The notes: a model not told the origin generated them from the sequence alone. Shown: positions 27,254 to 36,960, counted from the first letter of the stretch. The stretch: DNA of 64,000 nucleotides from Alcanivorax sp. S6407 (GCF_023016115.1 NZ_JALKBH010000006.1:58271-122270), one strand, 5' to 3'. Made by a program: numbers and translations.

Positions 27254-27931
27254 TTACTGTGTAAGGTTTGTGCTGTTGATACCCAGCGCGTCGGCGGGCT
27301 CATTGAGCCAGCGAGCGCCGAGGTCATCGACAATCAGGAAGGCGCTGCCTGCCATGCCATGGCCGGCCTCGCTGAGGCTGTATTGCCATTGCCACAGGCC
27401 CTGGATCAGCGCGCCTTCACCAATGCGGTTGCCTTCTGGCAGGTTGCCGGTGATCGGTGCCAGACGATAGTGCTGGCGGATGGCCGGGAACTGCTCGGCG
27501 ACCTGCTGCGGCGTTTCCCCCCGGGCCAGCGCCTCTGGCAATGCCTGACGCCAGGCGTCCACCTGCTGTTGCAGGGGGGCCAGCTGGGTATGCCCTTCGG
27601 GACCGCACAGGGCGGCCTTGGCGGCATAGCCATTCAGCACCGCATCGCACTGCAGTATATAGCTCATGCCGGGGCGATAACGGCGCCTTCCGGGTCTGTT
27701 CAGGCCAAAGCGACGGCGGGCCGGACGGCCGGAAAAGCGCACCCGCGGCGGCCGGGCGGGATCGAACAGCTGATGGGCACGCAGCCAGTCACGAATCAGC
27801 AACTGGCAATCGGTTTCAGTCATGCCGGGCTGCAGAGCGGCGGCGATGATCTGCAAGCATTTCTCGGCGAGGCCTTTTGCCTCAAGGTACGGCGCCAGCG
27901 CCTGCTGGTCCGGGGTCCAGAATGCGGTCAT
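27254..27931 (-). CDS. Degenerate M24 metallopeptidase-like protein
   Basis: A 225-residue protein with faint M24 (creatinase/aminopeptidase P) features: the helix PGMTETDCQLLIRDWLRAH resembles the family's substrate-binding start, and RPGMSYILQCDAVLNGYAAK aligns with the region that normally supplies the first metal-binding Asp residues. The second Asp is missing (NGYAAKAALC in place of GYxxDxxR), and the later His/Glu ligands are not evident (AGHGMAG may be a remnant). It is probably catalytically dead or altered. It is cotranscribed with the epoxide-hydrolase-like gene. A palindromic operator lies upstream at 27967. Homology is moderately sure; function is unknown. Confidence 0.55.
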   Translation of the reverse strand: MTAFWTPDQQALAPYLEAKGLAEKCLQIIAAALQPGMTETDCQLLIRDWLRAHQLFDPARPPRVRFSGRPARRRFGLNRPGRRRYRPGMSYILQCDAVLNGYAAKAALCGPEGHTQLAPLQQQVDAWRQALPEALARGETPQQVAEQFPAIRQHYRLAPITGNLPEGNRIGEGALIQGLWQWQYSLSEAGHGMAGSAFLIVDDLGARWLNEPADALGINSTNLTQ

Positions 27932-27966
27932 ATCGCCTCCGGGTTGTTATTTGAGTTGCCTGATCA

Positions 27967-27984
27967 TTACATCGGTCAATGTAA
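27967..27984. promoter_or_regulatory. Palindromic operator upstream of the M24-like gene
   Basis: TTACATCGGTCAATGTAA is a perfect 6+6 dyad with a six-base spacer, flanked on the right by CAG. Read on the minus strand it begins CTGTTACAT, which matches the site at 29121-29146. This suggests a TetR-type regulator shared by both minus-strand transcripts. Confidence 0.5.
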
Positions 27985-28000
27985 CAGTCAATGGCTTCTA

Positions 28001-28170
28001 CGCATCACGCACCACGCAACAACAGGAGGGCATGCCCAGCCAGCCTGCAAGGCCTTAACTTCGCGCTGTTGTTGTGGGTTTGCATCCACGGTTGAGGCAC
28101 GGCTCCGGGGTTCTCAAGTTGGCACCAAGTGGGGAGTCGTGTTGTTGCGTGGTGCGTGCAGCGTGATGCG
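28001..28170. repeat. Inverted ACGCANC heptad arms
   Basis: ACGCATC-ACGCACC-ACGCAAC-AAC (28000-28023) faces GTTGTTGCGTGGTGCGT (28141-28157) plus GCGTGATGCG. The arms are complementary over 17 bp plus a further 9-10 bp after a small insertion. The 117-bp spacer shows no gene. Confidence 0.75.
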
Positions 28171-28185
28171 GGCCGCGGAGCGGCC

Positions 28186-28215
28186 AAAAAAAGGGCCGGC
28201 ACAAAGTGCCGGCCC
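28186..28215 (-). terminator. Intrinsic terminator of the PF10118 gene
   Basis: On the minus strand a perfect 10-bp stem (GGGCCGGCAC with GTGCCGGCCC, three-base loop) is followed by seven T residues. It sits 46 bp after the stop of the metal-dependent hydrolase gene. Confidence 0.85.
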
Positions 28216-28260
28216 AGGAATCACCGTAGAAAAGGGAGAGCTAGGTGATGTTAAAAACGC

Positions 28261-29103
28261 TTAGGCAGCATCCCGCAGGATGTCGCCGAGCAGCTTTTCG
28301 AAGTTCTCCAGCTGCTCGCGGTTGTCGTGGTCCCAGGGGTGGAAGCCGGGCTTGAACCAGTCGAGCCAGGGTTTGGTGATGTTCAGGAAGATGCCCTTGC
28401 GGCCCCAGGTGTGTTTGGCTACCGCTGCCCAGCCTTTCAGGTCGAACAGACCGCCCTTGATGCGGACGTTGTGCACGTAGAAGGGGATCATCAGGGCAAA
28501 GAAGATGCCGGTGGCTGCCACCAGGGTGCTGGTGCGCAGGGCATAGGCGCCCACATTGCTGTCATCGCCGATCACGGTGGTGTAGACGTCAAACGCCACC
28601 GCCTTGTGCTCGGTTTCTTCCAGCGCATGCCAGTTCCAGATGGCCTTGTAGCCTTCGTCGGAGCCTTCCATGATTTCCGGCAGGTCCAGCAGGCCGCCGC
28701 CGAGGATGGCGGTCAGGTGCTCCAGAGCCACAGTGGCTGCCAGCTGGAAGGCGTCCGGGGTATAGTCCTGTACGGCCTGGAGCAGCTTGCCCACCGCCGC
28801 TTCCTGGGCGTGCAGGGGAATGCCGGCGTCAGCGACGAAACCGTTGTACTCGTCGTGCTCGCGGCCATGCATGGCTTCCTGGCCGATAAAGGCGGTAACG
28901 GCCTTTTGCAGGTCGGGATCCGTGATCTGATCACGGTATTTGCGTACGCTGTCGATAAAGAAGCGTTCACCCACCGGGAAAAACAGGCTCATGGTATTCA
29001 GGAACTGGCTGACGTTGAGGCCGTCCTTGTGCCAGGTGAGGGCCTTGGCCGGGTTCAGGTTGAACTTGAGATTACGACGAATAGGCAAAATGGATACGTT
29101 CAT
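28261..29103 (-). CDS. Predicted metal-dependent hydrolase (PF10118 family)
   Basis: A 280-residue protein of the ferritin-like, ExxH-rich PF10118 family. Clustered ligands are seen as Glu76-x2-His79 with Glu82-His83 (GQEAMHGREHDEYN) and Glu162/Glu165-His166 (LEETEHKAVAFDVY), consistent with a di-metal helical bundle. A hydrophobic pair near 190-215 (STLVAATGIFFALMIPFYVH) suggests membrane contact. The family is common in alkane- and ester-using gammaproteobacteria, often near lipid genes, but its reaction is not established. A dyad at 29121-29146 lies between it and the divergent unknown gene, and a strong terminator follows. Confidence 0.85.
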   Translation of the reverse strand: MNVSILPIRRNLKFNLNPAKALTWHKDGLNVSQFLNTMSLFFPVGERFFIDSVRKYRDQITDPDLQKAVTAFIGQEAMHGREHDEYNGFVADAGIPLHAQEAAVGKLLQAVQDYTPDAFQLAATVALEHLTAILGGGLLDLPEIMEGSDEGYKAIWNWHALEETEHKAVAFDVYTTVIGDDSNVGAYALRTSTLVAATGIFFALMIPFYVHNVRIKGGLFDLKGWAAVAKHTWGRKGIFLNITKPWLDWFKPGFHPWDHDNREQLENFEKLLGDILRDAA

Positions 29104-29120
29104 AGTTGCGTACCTCCCTA

Positions 29121-29146
29121 ACTGTTACATCATTGAATGATACAAT
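29121..29146. promoter_or_regulatory. Palindromic operator between divergent genes
   Basis: CTGTTACATCATTGAATGAT continues with ACAATG. The half-sites TTACATCATT and TTGTATCATT (minus strand) agree at 8 of 10 bases. The left half, CTGTTACAT, also occurs on the minus strand at the 27967 site. The 88-bp gap holds promoters for both genes. Confidence 0.5.
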
Positions 29147-29191
29147 GGCTAATATCTGCATCAAGGACTTTTTCTTTCAGGACTGACACAA

Positions 29192-30175
29192 ATGACGACA
29201 ACCCCCCGCGACACAGCAAACCGCCTGCTTGATGGTCTGGTGGCGTATCTGCTGGACCGGCTGGCACCAGCGCAGCTGGATGGCTTTATTGAGGCCGAGC
29301 TGGACTTCCTGTTGGAGAAGGCGGCGGAGTACCCGCTGAATGCCTGGGTGACCCCACAGCAGATCCATCAGACTGCCCGCAAGTACGCCATCGAGATGGA
29401 TATCAGTGGCGCCATCCCGGAACTGGTGGGCGACATGGTGGAAGAGTTCTATCAGCAGGCGGTGGACAGTGAACGGCTGATCGCCGATGTGGTGGATGAA
29501 GACGTGATCATGGCCCTGCTGGACAAGGTGCTGGAGATCCCCCTGTCCCGTCAGAGCATGGCCTGGCTGGGCCGTAACCCGGTGTTGCTGGCGCTGCTGG
29601 CCGGTGGTGCCCAGATGGGTATCAAGACCCTGCTGCATCAGGGCATGCCGGCGGCCCTGCGCGACCAGCTGGCCAAGCGGCTGCCCAGCCGTTGGGTAAA
29701 CAGTGTCGATACGCGCATGCAGGAATGGCTGCTGCGCCGCACCGAGCAATTGCTCAGTGACCCCTGGCTGTACCGCGACGAGAATCTGGACGAGCTGCGT
29801 GAGCTGGTACTGGTGGGCTGGCAGGACTTTGCCCAGCGGCCGGTGGGCGATCTGCGCGAGCTGCTGAGCAGCGAGGATATTCAGGAGCTGTTCGTGATTG
29901 GCTTCGAGTACTGGCGCGACCTGCGCCACACCGATGCCTTCAACGGCCTGCTGGAAACCGGTGTGCTGGCCTTCTTCGACAAGTATGGCGACACCGGTCT
30001 GGTGGATCTGCTGGAAGAGCTTGGCGTGACCCGCGCCATGATGCTCGACGACGCCCGCCGCTTCGCCCCGCCAATCCTCGAAAAACTGCGCAACGAAGGG
30101 CTGCTGGAAGAGTGGCTTCGCAGGCACCTTTCGGGGTTTTTTGAGGCGGAGGGGACGTTGGAACTGCTTAATTAA
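29192..30175 (+). CDS. Conserved hypothetical protein, divergent to the PF10118 gene
   Basis: I do not recognise this 327-residue protein. It is mostly alpha-helical, acidic and Leu-rich, with no signal peptide and at most one moderately hydrophobic stretch (NPVLLALLAGGAQMGIKTLL, about residue 130). There are no clear catalytic motifs. The C-terminal third (DLLEELGVTRAMMLDDARRF) looks like a helical-bundle domain. It is divergent from the metal-dependent hydrolase with a shared palindromic control region, so a connected job is plausible. Its last codons and stop (LLN*) lie inside a TTAATTA heptad arm. Confidence 0.6.
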   Translation: MTTTPRDTANRLLDGLVAYLLDRLAPAQLDGFIEAELDFLLEKAAEYPLNAWVTPQQIHQTARKYAIEMDISGAIPELVGDMVEEFYQQAVDSERLIADVVDEDVIMALLDKVLEIPLSRQSMAWLGRNPVLLALLAGGAQMGIKTLLHQGMPAALRDQLAKRLPSRWVNSVDTRMQEWLLRRTEQLLSDPWLYRDENLDELRELVLVGWQDFAQRPVGDLRELLSSEDIQELFVIGFEYWRDLRHTDAFNGLLETGVLAFFDKYGDTGLVDLLEELGVTRAMMLDDARRFAPPILEKLRNEGLLEEWLRRHLSGFFEAEGTLELLN

Positions 30176-30330
30176 TAATTAATAGTGAATAATTAATAAC
30201 GGCGCGAACGCGCGTTGTTTGTAATTGAAAAGCAAGAGGCCGCGTCCAGACTATGGGCGCGGCCTCTTGCATTCCAGGGCCTGCATGGGCGCCCCGCGAG
30301 TTATTAACTATTAATTATTAACTATCAATT
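30169..30330. repeat. Inverted TTAAYTA heptad arms around a GC-rich hairpin
   Basis: The left arm at 30169-30200 (AT-only heptads, TTAATAATTAATAG...) faces a right arm at 30300-30330 (TTATTAACTATTAATTATTA...). In the centre a perfect 13-bp hairpin, GCAAGAGGCCGCG (30232-30244) with CGCGGCCTCTTGC (30258-30270), can act as a terminator on both strands. The stops of both convergent genes lie inside the arms. Confidence 0.8.
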
Positions 30331-33266
30331 GCCTGTCTATACGCCTGCGTATGCAACAACTCCACCAGCTCTTCTTCCGGCACCGGCTTGCTGATCAGGA
30401 AGCCCTGGATGGTGTCGCAGGCCATGTCGCGGAGGATGGACAGGTGCTCTTCGGTTTCCACGCCTTCGGCGACGACGTTCATCTGCAGGCTGTGGGCCAT
30501 GTCGATGATGGCGCGGGTGATGGCGGCATCGTCGGGGCTCTTGTCCAGGTCCATGATGAAGGAGCGGTCGATCTTCAGGGTGTCTACCGGGAAACGCTTC
30601 AGGTAGCTCAGTGAGGAATAGCCGGTGCCGAAGTCATCCAGTGCCAGCTCAATGCCCCGCTTGCGCAGCTGCTGGAGCATTTCGATGTTCTGCTCCATGT
30701 CTTCCATGATCAGGCTTTCGGTGAGTTCCAGCTCCAGCAGCTGCGGTGGCAGCTCGGTGCTGGATAGTACCCGGTCGACGATCTCGGCCACGTTGCCCTT
30801 GCGGAACTGGTGGGCAGACAGGTTCACGGACACGGTAATGTCACCCAGGCCCTGCTTGAACCACTTGTGGGCATGGCGACAGGAGCGTTCCAGAACCAGC
30901 TCACCGATGGCGGAGATCAGGCCGGTTTCTTCGGCCAGCGGAATGAACTCGGACGGCGGGATCAGGCCCATGGTGGGGTGCTGCCAGCGTACCAGGGCTT
31001 CCACCGAGGTGATGCGGTTGTTGGCCAGCTCCATCTTGGGCTGGTAGTAGACCACGAATTCGTTCTTGAAGATGGCCTTGCGCAGGCTGGTTTCCAGCGC
31101 CAGTTGCTCCACCGAGGCCACGCGCATGTTGCCGCGGTAGAACTGGAAGTTGTTGCCGCCGCTGCGCTTGGCCTGATACACCGCCATGTCGGACTGGTTG
31201 ATCATGCTCTGCGCTTCCTTGGCGCTGTCCGGGAACACGCTGATGCCGATACTGGCGCCCAGCAGCAGTTCATGGCCGTCGATATGGAACGGCTTCTTCA
31301 TGGCGTTGATTAGTTTCTGGCACAGCTGGCTGATGGCCGCTTCACTGCTGTATTTCTCTACCAGCAGGGTGAATTCGTCCCCGCCGACCCGGGCAAGGTG
31401 CTCTTCTTCGCCGGCAAACTGGCTGAGGCGCTCGGCGGCGAGCTTGAGCAGGCGGTCACCGATTTCATGGCCAAGGGATTCGTTGATCGGCTTGAAGCGG
31501 TCCAGATCGATCATCAGCAGCGCCACCTTCTCCCGGTTCAGGCGAGCCAGGGTCAGTGACTTGTGCAGGTGCTCACGGAACTGGGAACGGTTGGCCAGGC
31601 CGGTGAGACGATCGTAGTTGGACAGGAACTGCAGCTGCTGCTCGGTTTCCTTGCGGGTGGTCAGATCCGAGATCATGCCCACGTAGCGGATTACCCGACG
31701 TTGCTCATCGCGCACCGCACTGACCTGCAGCCATTCAGGGAAGGATTCGCCGTTGCGACGGGTCTCGTTGATCTCCCCTTCCCAGAAACCGGCTTCTTTC
31801 AGGGCGTTGGTGATTTCCACATAGGTGTCACGGTTGGCCTGGGTGCTCTGGTGATCCAGCACCTGCTTGCCCAGGACCATGGATTCGCTGTAACCGGTGA
31901 TCTGTTCGAAACGGGCGTTGACGGCCAGGAAGCGGAACTTGTGGTCGAGAATGAAGATGCCTTCCGGGGCATTTTCGAACACGGTGGCGGCCAGTCGCTG
32001 CTGTTCCTGGGCCTGGCGGTCTTCAGTGATATCGCGGCGGGTACCGATCATGCGGGTGGCGCGGCCTTTCTCCGACCAGCGCACCACACGGCCATCATCC
32101 TCGATCCAGCGCCAGTCGCCGTCGGCATGACGCAGACGGTAGACCGCATGGTAGCGATCGCTCTCGCCCTTGAAGTGGGAGACCATGGCGCGGCGTACCC
32201 GGGTCAGATCATCCGGATGCACCAGGGTTTCCAGATCGCCAAAGAAGTTTTTGAAGTAGGCGCTGTCATAGCCGAGCAGGCGGTCGAAATTGGTGTGGTA
32301 GTTGCGGCCGGTATCCAGCATCCAGTCCCACAGGCCGATATTGCTGGCTTCCAGAGCCAGCTCCAGCCGTTCGCCAGTGGCGCCCAGGGCCTTGTTGGAT
32401 TCTTCCAGGGCCTGGGTGCGCTCGGCCACCATGGTTTCCAGCCGCTCATTGGTTTCCTGCAGGCGCTGACGGGCTTCCTTTCGCTCGTAGATTTCCTGGG
32501 CCAGCTTCTCGTTCAGGGATTCGGCATCGCTGCGCGCCCGGTTCAGGTAATCGATCAGGGAACGGTTGCTGGCCTGCAGCATCATGGCCTGGTGGCCGGT
32601 GTTGTGGATGCGGCGGGCAGCTAGCAGGAAAAACAGGCCCAGCACCATCATCATTACCAGCAGCGACAGCTCGCTTTCGGCCTGGGTCTGTGACAGGCGC
32701 ACCATGATCGGCGCCAGCAGCATGAGCAGGTACAGGAACACGGTGGGGAAGTGGCTGCTGTAGGCGGCCAGCGCCAGCGTGCCCAAGCCCAGGCCAATGC
32801 TGGCACACAGCAGCTGCATGGAGAGCATGTCCGGGCGGAACAGCAGTTCCACGGGATTGAACAGGTAACCGGCCATGCCGATCAGCAGCGGTGTCGTCAG
32901 GGCCAGCGCGGACAGGGCAGTTCGGCAGCTGGCATTGATTTCATCGTGGAGCAGCTTTTGTCGGGCCATGAAAAGTAGCGGTATACGAACCAGCTGAACC
33001 AGCGTGAACAGGGCGGCCCAGCCAATCAGCATGCTCTGCGAGGCGGGGCTGTCCCAGTAGAAATAGGTCATTACCGCAGCGCTGGCGGTTTCCAGAACAA
33101 AAAGCACAAGAATGCCGCTGAACAGTAGCTGGCACTGCTCAGTCAGGATGCCCTTGAAGGGGGCGGAGGCGCGGTTATTCGGAGACTGCAAAGACACCTT
33201 GATTATTATCCTCTGGCCTTTTGGCCGAGTGTTTTTGTTTCTCAGTGTACCCACAGGGGCCAGCAA
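30318..33266 (-). CDS. Membrane-bound PAS-GGDEF-EAL cyclic-di-GMP signalling protein
   Basis: A 982-residue protein. Residues about 45-215 hold an N-terminal membrane region of about six hydrophobic helices, followed by a coiled coil, two PAS domains with PAC (about 290-550, including [15 protein letters not shown]), a GGDEF domain with an intact ARVGGDEF active site, and a C-terminal EAL domain with VEALVRW, LELTESL and [10 protein letters not shown] motifs complete. Both synthesis and hydrolysis of c-di-GMP are possible. The start is uncertain: ATG 33266 lacks a clear ribosome-binding site, and GTG 33197 after AGAGGA or AAGG is a realistic alternative. The gene's 3' end overlaps a heptad arm. 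Confidence 0.92.
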   Translation of the reverse strand: MLAPVGTLRNKNTRPKGQRIIIKVSLQSPNNRASAPFKGILTEQCQLLFSGILVLFVLETASAAVMTYFYWDSPASQSMLIGWAALFTLVQLVRIPLLFMARQKLLHDEINASCRTALSALALTTPLLIGMAGYLFNPVELLFRPDMLSMQLLCASIGLGLGTLALAAYSSHFPTVFLYLLMLLAPIMVRLSQTQAESELSLLVMMMVLGLFFLLAARRIHNTGHQAMMLQASNRSLIDYLNRARSDAESLNEKLAQEIYERKEARQRLQETNERLETMVAERTQALEESNKALGATGERLELALEASNIGLWDWMLDTGRNYHTNFDRLLGYDSAYFKNFFGDLETLVHPDDLTRVRRAMVSHFKGESDRYHAVYRLRHADGDWRWIEDDGRVVRWSEKGRATRMIGTRRDITEDRQAQEQQRLAATVFENAPEGIFILDHKFRFLAVNARFEQITGYSESMVLGKQVLDHQSTQANRDTYVEITNALKEAGFWEGEINETRRNGESFPEWLQVSAVRDEQRRVIRYVGMISDLTTRKETEQQLQFLSNYDRLTGLANRSQFREHLHKSLTLARLNREKVALLMIDLDRFKPINESLGHEIGDRLLKLAAERLSQFAGEEEHLARVGGDEFTLLVEKYSSEAAISQLCQKLINAMKKPFHIDGHELLLGASIGISVFPDSAKEAQSMINQSDMAVYQAKRSGGNNFQFYRGNMRVASVEQLALETSLRKAIFKNEFVVYYQPKMELANNRITSVEALVRWQHPTMGLIPPSEFIPLAEETGLISAIGELVLERSCRHAHKWFKQGLGDITVSVNLSAHQFRKGNVAEIVDRVLSSTELPPQLLELELTESLIMEDMEQNIEMLQQLRKRGIELALDDFGTGYSSLSYLKRFPVDTLKIDRSFIMDLDKSPDDAAITRAIIDMAHSLQMNVVAEGVETEEHLSILRDMACDTIQGFLISKPVPEEELVELLHTQAYRQAIDS

Positions 33267-33371
33267 GGGGAACAGCCATTATCTGCCAGTATGTAGCAAC
33301 TATGTCACCCGGCGGCTGAATAACACGCTAGCGGCGTCTCCCTTGGCCAGTTTCTGCTAAACTCCCGCGCC

Positions 33372-35534
33372 ATGGATGACGTGACTTCCCTTATTGATGG
33401 TTTGAATCCGGCCCAGCGCGATGCGGTGGCGGCCGATGATCGCCATTTGCTGGTGTTGGCCGGGGCCGGCTCCGGCAAGACCCGGGTGCTGGTGCACCGC
33501 ATTGCCTGGCAGATCGCCACCGAGCAGGCCTCGCCGTTTGGCATTCTGGCGGTGACCTTCACCAACAAGGCGGCCGCCGAGATGCGCGGCCGTATCGAGC
33601 AGCTGCTGGATATGTCTGCCGAGGGCATGTGGGTGGGTACCTTCCACAGCATCGCCCACCGTCTGCTGCGCTCCCACTGGCAGGAAGCCGGGCTGCCCCA
33701 GGGCTTTGAGATCATCGATGCCGATGACCAGCAGCGGCTGGTGAAACGGGTGATCAAGGAGCTGGGGCTGGATGAACAGCGCTGGCCGGCCCGTCAGGCC
33801 ACCTGGTTTATCAACAGCCAGAAGGATGAAGGGCTGCGCGCCAGACATATGGACGCCAATGGCGACCTGTTTGTGCAGACCATGCAGAAGATCTATTACG
33901 GCTACGAAGAAGCCTGCGAGCGCGGCGGGCTGGTGGACTTCAACGAGATGCTGCTGCGGGTGCTGGAGCTGTTCCGCGACAATGACAGCCTGCGTGGCCA
34001 CTATCAGCGTCGCTTCCGCCATATTCTGGTGGACGAGTTCCAGGACACCAACAGCATTCAGTATGCCTGGCTGCGGTTGCTGGCGGATGAGAACAATGCG
34101 GTGACCATCGTTGGTGATGACGACCAGTCCATTTATGGCTGGCGTGGCGCGAAGATCGAGAACATCCACAAGTTTAGCCGCGACTTCCCGGATACCCGCA
34201 CCATTCGTCTGGAGCAGAACTACCGCTCCACCGGTACTATCCTCAAGGCCGCCAATGCGGTGATCGACAACAACAGCGATCGTCTCGGCAAGGAGCTGTG
34301 GACCGAGGGCGGTGATGGCGACCCGATTCGCCTGTATGCCGGCTTCAATGAGGTGGATGAGGCCCGCTTTATTGCCGGGCGGGTGGACAAGCTGTTCCAG
34401 GAAGGGACCGCGCGCCGGGAAATGGCAGTTCTGTACCGCTCCAATGCCCAGTCCCGGGTGCTGGAAGAAGCTTTCCTGCAAGCCGGGATCCCCTACCGCA
34501 TCTATGGCGGTCAGCGCTTCTTTGAGCGTCTTGAGATCAAGAATGCCCTTGCCTATCTGCGCCTGATCAGTAACCGCCATGCGGATGCCGCCTTTGAGCG
34601 GGCCGTGAATACCCCCACCCGGGGGATCGGTAACAAGACCCTGGAAACCCTGCGCGAGGTGGCTCAGTCCCGCGGTTGCTCCCTGTGGGATGCGGGCCAG
34701 GCCATTGTCAGTGAGCAGTTGCTTACCGCTCGGGCCATCAACGCGCTGGCGGTGTTCCTCAATCTGGTGGAACAGCTGAGCCAGCAATGTGATGGCCTGA
34801 ATCTGGGTGAAACCGCCGAGCACGTCATTGAGGCCAGTGGCCTGGTGGCCTTCCATGGCAAGGAAAAGGGCGAGAAGGGCCAGCAGCGGCAGGAAAACTT
34901 GCGCGAACTGGTGTCTGCTACCCGCGAGTTTGGCGAGGAAGACGAGGATTCCGAAATGGACTCGCTCACCGCCTTCCTGGATCATGCGGCGCTGGAATCC
35001 GGCGAAGGTCAGGCGGATGCCCATGAGGATGCGGTGCAGATGATGACCCTGCACTCCGCCAAGGGGCTGGAATTTCCGGTGGTGTTTATCTGTGGCATGG
35101 AAGAGGGGCTGTTCCCCCACCAGCGCTCCAGCGAGGACCCCAATGGTCTGGCCGAAGAGCGCCGTCTTTGTTACGTGGGCCTGACTCGCGCCATGCGCGA
35201 GCTGTACCTCACCCACGCGGAAAGCCGTCGCCTCTATGGCAATGAAAACTACAACCCGCCCAGCCGCTTCCTGCGCGAGATCCCTGCGGACGCCATGGAA
35301 GAGATCCGTGCCCGGGCCGGGTTTAGCCGCCCCATGGGCGGGGGCAGCAAGCCGATCCGGGAAACCGAATCCAACGGCATCGTGCTGGGCGCCCGGGTGC
35401 TGCATCCCAAGTTCGGGGAGGGCACCGTGCTGCATTTCGAGGGCCAGGGCCCCAATGCGCGGCTGCAGATCAATTTTGATGACGCGGGCACCAAATGGCT
35501 GGTCAGCCAGTACGCGCGCCTGGAAGTGATATAG
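33372..35534 (+). CDS. uvrD: DNA helicase II UvrD
   Basis: A 720-residue superfamily 1A helicase. Motif I is AGAGSGKTRVL (about 30-40), Ia TFTNKAAAEM, II VDEFQDTN, III GDDDQSIYGWRGA, IV EQNYRS, V LHSAKGLEFPVVF and VI YVGLTRAM. The length and the C-terminal tail (GTVLHFEGQGPNARLQINFD, a Tudor-like fold that binds RNA polymerase in UvrD/PcrA) match UvrD rather than Rep. It unwinds DNA 3'-5' in nucleotide-excision and mismatch repair. The ATG is preceded by a weak site. It is divergent from the GGDEF-EAL gene, with 105 bp between. Confidence 0.95.
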   Translation: MDDVTSLIDGLNPAQRDAVAADDRHLLVLAGAGSGKTRVLVHRIAWQIATEQASPFGILAVTFTNKAAAEMRGRIEQLLDMSAEGMWVGTFHSIAHRLLRSHWQEAGLPQGFEIIDADDQQRLVKRVIKELGLDEQRWPARQATWFINSQKDEGLRARHMDANGDLFVQTMQKIYYGYEEACERGGLVDFNEMLLRVLELFRDNDSLRGHYQRRFRHILVDEFQDTNSIQYAWLRLLADENNAVTIVGDDDQSIYGWRGAKIENIHKFSRDFPDTRTIRLEQNYRSTGTILKAANAVIDNNSDRLGKELWTEGGDGDPIRLYAGFNEVDEARFIAGRVDKLFQEGTARREMAVLYRSNAQSRVLEEAFLQAGIPYRIYGGQRFFERLEIKNALAYLRLISNRHADAAFERAVNTPTRGIGNKTLETLREVAQSRGCSLWDAGQAIVSEQLLTARAINALAVFLNLVEQLSQQCDGLNLGETAEHVIEASGLVAFHGKEKGEKGQQRQENLRELVSATREFGEEDEDSEMDSLTAFLDHAALESGEGQADAHEDAVQMMTLHSAKGLEFPVVFICGMEEGLFPHQRSSEDPNGLAEERRLCYVGLTRAMRELYLTHAESRRLYGNENYNPPSRFLREIPADAMEEIRARAGFSRPMGGGSKPIRETESNGIVLGARVLHPKFGEGTVLHFEGQGPNARLQINFDDAGTKWLVSQYARLEVI

Positions 35535-35539
35535 GGCCT

Positions 35540-35770
35540 TCGGCCCGCCTGAGGCCGGACGCTGGATGCCGGACGGCAAAAGCGCGGCGTAGGTTGGAAA
35601 TGGGTGTGAGCCCATCTCCGACATGGCATTGCCGGTGGCGTTGATGGCGGAGATTGCCTTCGGCAATTTCCGCCCTACAAAACCTGAAGCGCTTGGAGAG
35701 ACTGCCGGATGCGGGACGCTGCCTGTAGATAGCGTCAGGCATCCGGCGTCCAGCGTCAGGCGACAACAGA
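35540..35770. repeat. Repeat-filled gap: GGACGCTG words and GGCGGAGATTGCC hairpins
   Basis: Words GCCGGACGCTGGATGCCGGA (about 35553-35572) and GGCATCCGGCGTCCAGC (about 35738-35754) are inverted to each other. Between them are a stem ATGGG/CCCAT near 35598 and a perfect hairpin, GGCGGAGATTGCC (35646-35658) with GGCAATTTCCGCC (35662-35674) followed by CTACAAAA. This lies between uvrD and the TRAP receptor gene. Confidence 0.7.
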
Positions 35771-35819
35771 TAACCCGAAAGCGGCAGAGCACTGCCGCCC
35801 TTCATCGGAGGAAGAAAAA

Positions 35820-36959
35820 TTGGACCGTCGTAAATTCGTTTCTGCCCTGGGATTGGGGCTGGGTGGCATGGCGTTGGCAGGGTGTGAGCAGAAGGACTGC
35901 CCGCCGGCAGACGGGCAGACTGCTGCCGGTGAGCCGGACAAAAAGAAGCCCCAGCCGCAAACCTACGAATGGAAGATGGTTACCACCTGGCCGAAGAACT
36001 ATCCCGGCCTGGGAGCGGGCGCCAATCGCTTCGCCAAGCGGGTGGAAGAAATGTCTGCGGGGCGGATCAAGATCAAGGTATATGGGGCCAAGGAACTGGT
36101 GCCAGCCTTTGAGGTGTTCGATGCGGTGCGCCAGGGTAGCGCGGAAATGGGCCATGGTGCCGCCTATTACTGGAAGGGCAAGCACCCGGCTACGCCGTTC
36201 TTCACCGCGGTACCGTTTGGTCTGACTGCCCAGGAAATGAATGGCTGGCTGCACCATGGCGGTGGTCAGGAGCTGTGGGATGAGCTGTATGCCCAGTTCA
36301 ACCTGAAGCCGTTTGCCTGCGGCAATACCGGTACCCAGATGGCCGGCTGGTTCAACAAGGAAATCAACAGCATCGAGGACATGAAAGGCCTCAAGATGCG
36401 GATGCCTGGCCTGGCTGGCGAGGTGATTGCCAAGGTGGGGGCGACCCCGGTGCAGCTGCCCGGCGCGGAAGTGTTCACCTCCCTGCAGACAGGTGCTATC
36501 GATGCCGCCGACTGGGTGGGGCCGTACAACGACCTGACCTTTGGCCTGCACCGGGTGGCCGAGTACTACTACTATCCGGGCTGGCAGGAGCCGGGCCCGA
36601 CCCTGGAACTGACCATCAACAAGCAGGTGTGGGACAGCCTGCCGGCGGACCTGCAGGCGATCATCCGCTACGCGGCCCAGTCAGAAAACCAGGACATGCT
36701 CGACGAGTACACCGCCCGCAACAATGCGGCGCTCAACGAGCTGGTCAACAAGCACGGCACCAAGCTGCGCCGCTTGCCGGACGATGTGCTGAAAGCGCTG
36801 AAAGAGGCCAGTGATGAAGTGGTCGAGGCGCTGGTGGCGGACAACAAGGACGCCCGCAAGGTGTACGACTCCTACCGCAAGTTCCGCGATGAGTCGCTGC
36901 AAACCATGGCCATCGCCGAGCAGCCATACCTGAACATCCGCAGCGAGCTGGAAGGCTGA
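35820..36959 (+). CDS. TRAP transporter substrate-binding protein (DctP family)
   Basis: A 379-residue receptor. The N-terminus combines a twin-arginine motif (MDRRKFVSALG) with a lipobox LAGC (Cys22), so it is a predicted Tat-exported lipoprotein, unusual for soluble receptors but seen in some keto-acid or lactate TRAP systems. The DctP fold is clear (ITWPKNYPG-like start, GAKELVPAFEVFDAVRQGSA, RMPGLAGEVIAKVGATPVQL, and YYPGWQEPGPTLELTINK). The pattern resembles the TakP/family of alpha-keto acid or lactate receptors; the ligand is inferred only. The start is TTG with GGAGGAAG upstream. The permeases are on the opposite strand 1.3 kb away. Confidence 0.85.
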   Translation: MDRRKFVSALGLGLGGMALAGCEQKDCPPADGQTAAGEPDKKKPQPQTYEWKMVTTWPKNYPGLGAGANRFAKRVEEMSAGRIKIKVYGAKELVPAFEVFDAVRQGSAEMGHGAAYYWKGKHPATPFFTAVPFGLTAQEMNGWLHHGGGQELWDELYAQFNLKPFACGNTGTQMAGWFNKEINSIEDMKGLKMRMPGLAGEVIAKVGATPVQLPGAEVFTSLQTGAIDAADWVGPYNDLTFGLHRVAEYYYYPGWQEPGPTLELTINKQVWDSLPADLQAIIRYAAQSENQDMLDEYTARNNAALNELVNKHGTKLRRLPDDVLKALKEASDEVVEALVADNKDARKVYDSYRKFRDESLQTMAIAEQPYLNIRSELEG

Positions 36960-36960
36960 T

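Noticed and set aside
33357..35792. 811-residue minus-strand ORF
   Set aside because: It lies opposite uvrD, whose helicase motifs are complete. It is a high-GC antisense shadow with no domain pattern.
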